Shown here: one piece after another, positions 62,374-64,000 of the stretch
Numbering within the stretch: position 1 is the stretch's first letter
How the letters are laid out: each line of letters starts with the position of its first letter
Assembly: GCA_027488375.1 (NCBI GenBank)
Contig: JAIYBW010000003.1
Location: 186,001-250,000 of the forward strand
Source: Pseudomonadota bacterium
GTDB taxonomy: Bacteria > Bdellovibrionota > Bacteriovoracia > Bacteriovoracales > Bacteriovoracaceae
Length of the DNA: 64,000 nucleotides
Reading direction: 5' to 3'
Position numbers and translations under genes: made by a program
The notes under the pieces: generated by a model
Seen by the model: the letters and a program-made list of their open reading frames with translations, nothing else
What the model was told of the DNA's origin: nothing
Databases searched by the model: none

Positions 62374-63947
62374 AATTTTGGTATACAGCCAATCTTCCTA
62401 TCATGAGGTGGGTAATTAGAAGAGATGCCGGATGAGGTCGCAGCACCAGCTTCTAGATTTTGTGACGTTATTTCATTAGCACCTTTCACTTGGTAAATTC
62501 TTTGAGTTGAAGATTTTACAAATGGTGAGGTTTTATTTAGTGGGTAATAAAAGAAAACTGGGACACTCGAAACCACTGCATCAGTTGGAACAGTTGGGAC
62601 CCCATTTTTCATATAAAACCAAACAGATTTTAAATCAGTTTCTCTAATGAGAATATAATCAGCCGGAGCAGGAATTGGAGTATTTGTTCGATCAAAAACT
62701 GTCTCTGGAGCCTTGGCGCCAACGTAGAGCCCTTCCATATCTACACCAACAATATCTCTCATGGCCTTAAAAAGAGGATTTGTACTATTGTAGTGTGAAC
62801 TATTCAGGCAATAAGAGCGGAATGTGGATTGATCAATCCATGGAAACATATAGTAGCCCATCGATTGGGCCGTTGAATTTGTTCCACCTGCTTCTGAGGT
62901 TTCCTCAACTGTAGTCATGGCAGAAAATTTAACAAAGAATTTTGTTGAAGCAGGAATATTATTTGCACCAAAATATCGGGCTTTTTGGAGAATGAGATCA
63001 TTTACATCGTCATTTCCATTTCCGTTGTTATCATAAAACCTTGGGTCAGTGTTATCCCAGAGATTAAAGATTCCCGGTATCTCTTCAAGTCTTGGGAAAA
63101 GAATATCATCGATCGCACCATAAAGCGGATTCATATAATCATGGCAAACCATCGATGACCCTGCCTGTATAGGCTGTGGCGGTACTCGAGGAAGAAAATA
63201 AAAATGAACTCTGAAAGCGATATCAAAAAAGGTATCACCACTTTCCTCATCAAAAATGGGAGGTCGTTGTAGGCAAGTATACTGAGTAATAGGAGCATTT
63301 TTTAGTGGGCCTAGAGTAGCGATCGGAATATCAGCAGAGTATTTAATGATTTGAATAGAGTCGGATTTTGAACCAGAGCTCGTTTCAACTAAAGTTAAGA
63401 CATAAGTCTTATCTTCAGATAATCGATCGATATTGGCAGAAATAGAGTTCGTTGAAACCTCAACATCTAAGGTTATTTCATTATTGTCTTCATCTTTTGC
63501 TTTAACGACACATTTAGGATTTGTTTCTTCATCTTCAAGAGGTGTGTTACACCAGCCTTTAACGTTCACTAAGCTTGAATTGAGTGATATCGCCTCTGTG
63601 ACATTAAAGTTAGCGTAAAAAATTCCTGCACCATTTGTATTTTTTGAAGAGCAGTAAGAAGAACAATTACCGAATGTGACTGCTTTACCATCTTTGCATC
63701 CACAAAAATCTGATTTAAATTTTATCGCCTGATCTGGTCTGGCCATTGGTTGAGCAACACACGAAAAGCTTCCGTCTGCGTTTGTTTGTTTGATCTGACC
63801 TTCAGGACAAGTTTGACTATCTGTACTCAGACCTGAGTCGGGAGAAATCGTTGATCTTTGAGGAATAGTGTCTTGGCATGAAGCTAATAAGCAACACATT
63901 CCAAGCAGGAAAACTTGTAAATTAAAATTTCTTAATCGTGAGACCAT
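62370..63947 (-). CDS. Large Cys-rich lipoprotein, function unknown
   Basis: 525 residues. Lipobox LLASC with C24 and Gln-Asp after it. Residues about 45-110 are Cys-rich (CPEGQIKQTNADGSFSC, FCGCKDGKAVTFGNCSSYC), followed by a beta-sandwich-like domain (110-210) and a long C-terminal domain with DNNGNGNDDVND, possibly Ca-binding. The N-terminal CPEG...C motif resembles the Cys pair in the 35205-39572 lipoprotein. A sigma-28-like box is 20 bases upstream. Surface role likely, substrate unknown. Confidence 0.7.
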   Translation of the reverse strand: MVSRLRNFNLQVFLLGMCCLLASCQDTIPQRSTISPDSGLSTDSQTCPEGQIKQTNADGSFSCVAQPMARPDQAIKFKSDFCGCKDGKAVTFGNCSSYCSSKNTNGAGIFYANFNVTEAISLNSSLVNVKGWCNTPLEDEETNPKCVVKAKDEDNNEITLDVEVSTNSISANIDRLSEDKTYVLTLVETSSGSKSDSIQIIKYSADIPIATLGPLKNAPITQYTCLQRPPIFDEESGDTFFDIAFRVHFYFLPRVPPQPIQAGSSMVCHDYMNPLYGAIDDILFPRLEEIPGIFNLWDNTDPRFYDNNGNGNDDVNDLILQKARYFGANNIPASTKFFVKFSAMTTVEETSEAGGTNSTAQSMGYYMFPWIDQSTFRSYCLNSSHYNSTNPLFKAMRDIVGVDMEGLYVGAKAPETVFDRTNTPIPAPADYILIRETDLKSVWFYMKNGVPTVPTDAVVSSVPVFFYYPLNKTSPFVKSSTQRIYQVKGANEITSQNLEAGAATSSGISSNYPPHDRKIGCIPKF

Positions 63948-63967
63948 AATCCTTATTCCTCAGCGAC

Positions 63968-63994
63968 TTATCGAGTTCCTGGAATGAATACTTA
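63968..63994 (-). promoter_or_regulatory. Sigma-28-like promoter candidate for the Cys-rich lipoprotein gene
   Basis: Read on the minus strand: TAAG, 15 bases, CTCGATAA, the canonical FliA spacing (17 bases between TAAG and CGATAA). The transcript would begin about 14 bases before the ATG, just covering AGGAATAAGG. Confidence 0.45.
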
Positions 63995-64000
63995 AGCTAT

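Noticed and set aside
1..64000. tRNA, rRNA and known riboswitch classes
   Set aside because: No cloverleaf-like arrangement, conserved rRNA segments or recognisable riboswitch cores were seen by eye; a covariance-model search would be decisive.

Overview
The window reads as chromosomal DNA from an AT-rich, Gram-negative member of the Bdellovibrionota, most likely the Bacteriovorax/Peredibacter side of that phylum. This placement is an inference. It rests on the low G+C with closely packed genes, the tgt-yajC-(tatA)-secD-secF block, the many secreted proteins and lipobox lipoproteins of no known family (two of them about 1450 residues), and the class II fructose bisphosphatase and GltA-type citrate synthase. 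No rRNA, tRNA, CRISPR array, insertion sequence or prophage was recognised. About 50 protein genes cover nearly the whole window. The only gene-free stretch over 300 bases in a simple reading (16355-16712) holds a 40-residue lipoprotein gene.

Layout. 1-1.3 kb: a PLP-dependent decarboxylase/sphingosine-phosphate-lyase relative, cut by the window edge. 1.4-6.7 kb: a tolC-RND-tetR efflux operon without an adaptor gene, with a tandem operator-like array in front. 6.7-13.2 kb: an ABC1/UbiB-like kinase, a secreted pair including a HExxH metallopeptidase candidate, a Cys/Tyr-tailed membrane protein, a NadD-like nucleotidyltransferase and sfsA. 13.4-16.4 kb: citrate synthase, then an accessory Fic/HTH pair of the mobile mystery protein B/A type with its own operator-like repeats. 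16.4-29.7 kb: mostly housekeeping and regulatory genes (LysR, Rsm22-like methyltransferase, ClpB-type chaperone, metallo-beta-lactamase fold, LRR protein, serB, pgsA, PilZ, glpX, SRPBCC, yggS, DUF2252, 2OG-Fe(II) oxygenase).

29.7-39.6 kb: a surface locus on the minus strand, with two giant lipoproteins followed by a small outer-membrane barrel. 39.8-42.3 kb: a ParA-type ATPase with a small translationally coupled partner, and queA.

42.3-56.5 kb is the most interesting region. Ten tightly packed minus-strand genes (most junctions overlap by 4-14 nt or abut) look like one operon for an undescribed lipid or lipid-linked metabolite. They encode a secreted protein, a diacylglycerol-kinase-family enzyme, an extended SDR, a two-part protein whose C-terminal half resembles cyanobacterial acyl-ACP reductase with its active-site Cys, a metallo-beta-lactamase-fold hydrolase, a cytochrome P450, an AMP-forming ligase fused to a UbiA-type membrane prenyltransferase, a PEP-synthase/rifampin-phosphotransferase-like enzyme, a GNAT-like acyltransferase and a BtaA-like (DUF3419) aminocarboxypropyl transferase.

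56.7-64 kb: tgt, yajC, tatA, secD and secF, that is tRNA queuosine modification plus protein export, with queA 15 kb away. A membrane protein of unknown function is coupled to secF, and a Cys-rich lipoprotein ends the window. Three promoter-like boxes of the form TAAG-N17/18-CGATAA, resembling the sigma-28/FliA consensus, stand at suitable distances before gltA and two lipoprotein genes. They may mark attack-phase or motility-linked expression.
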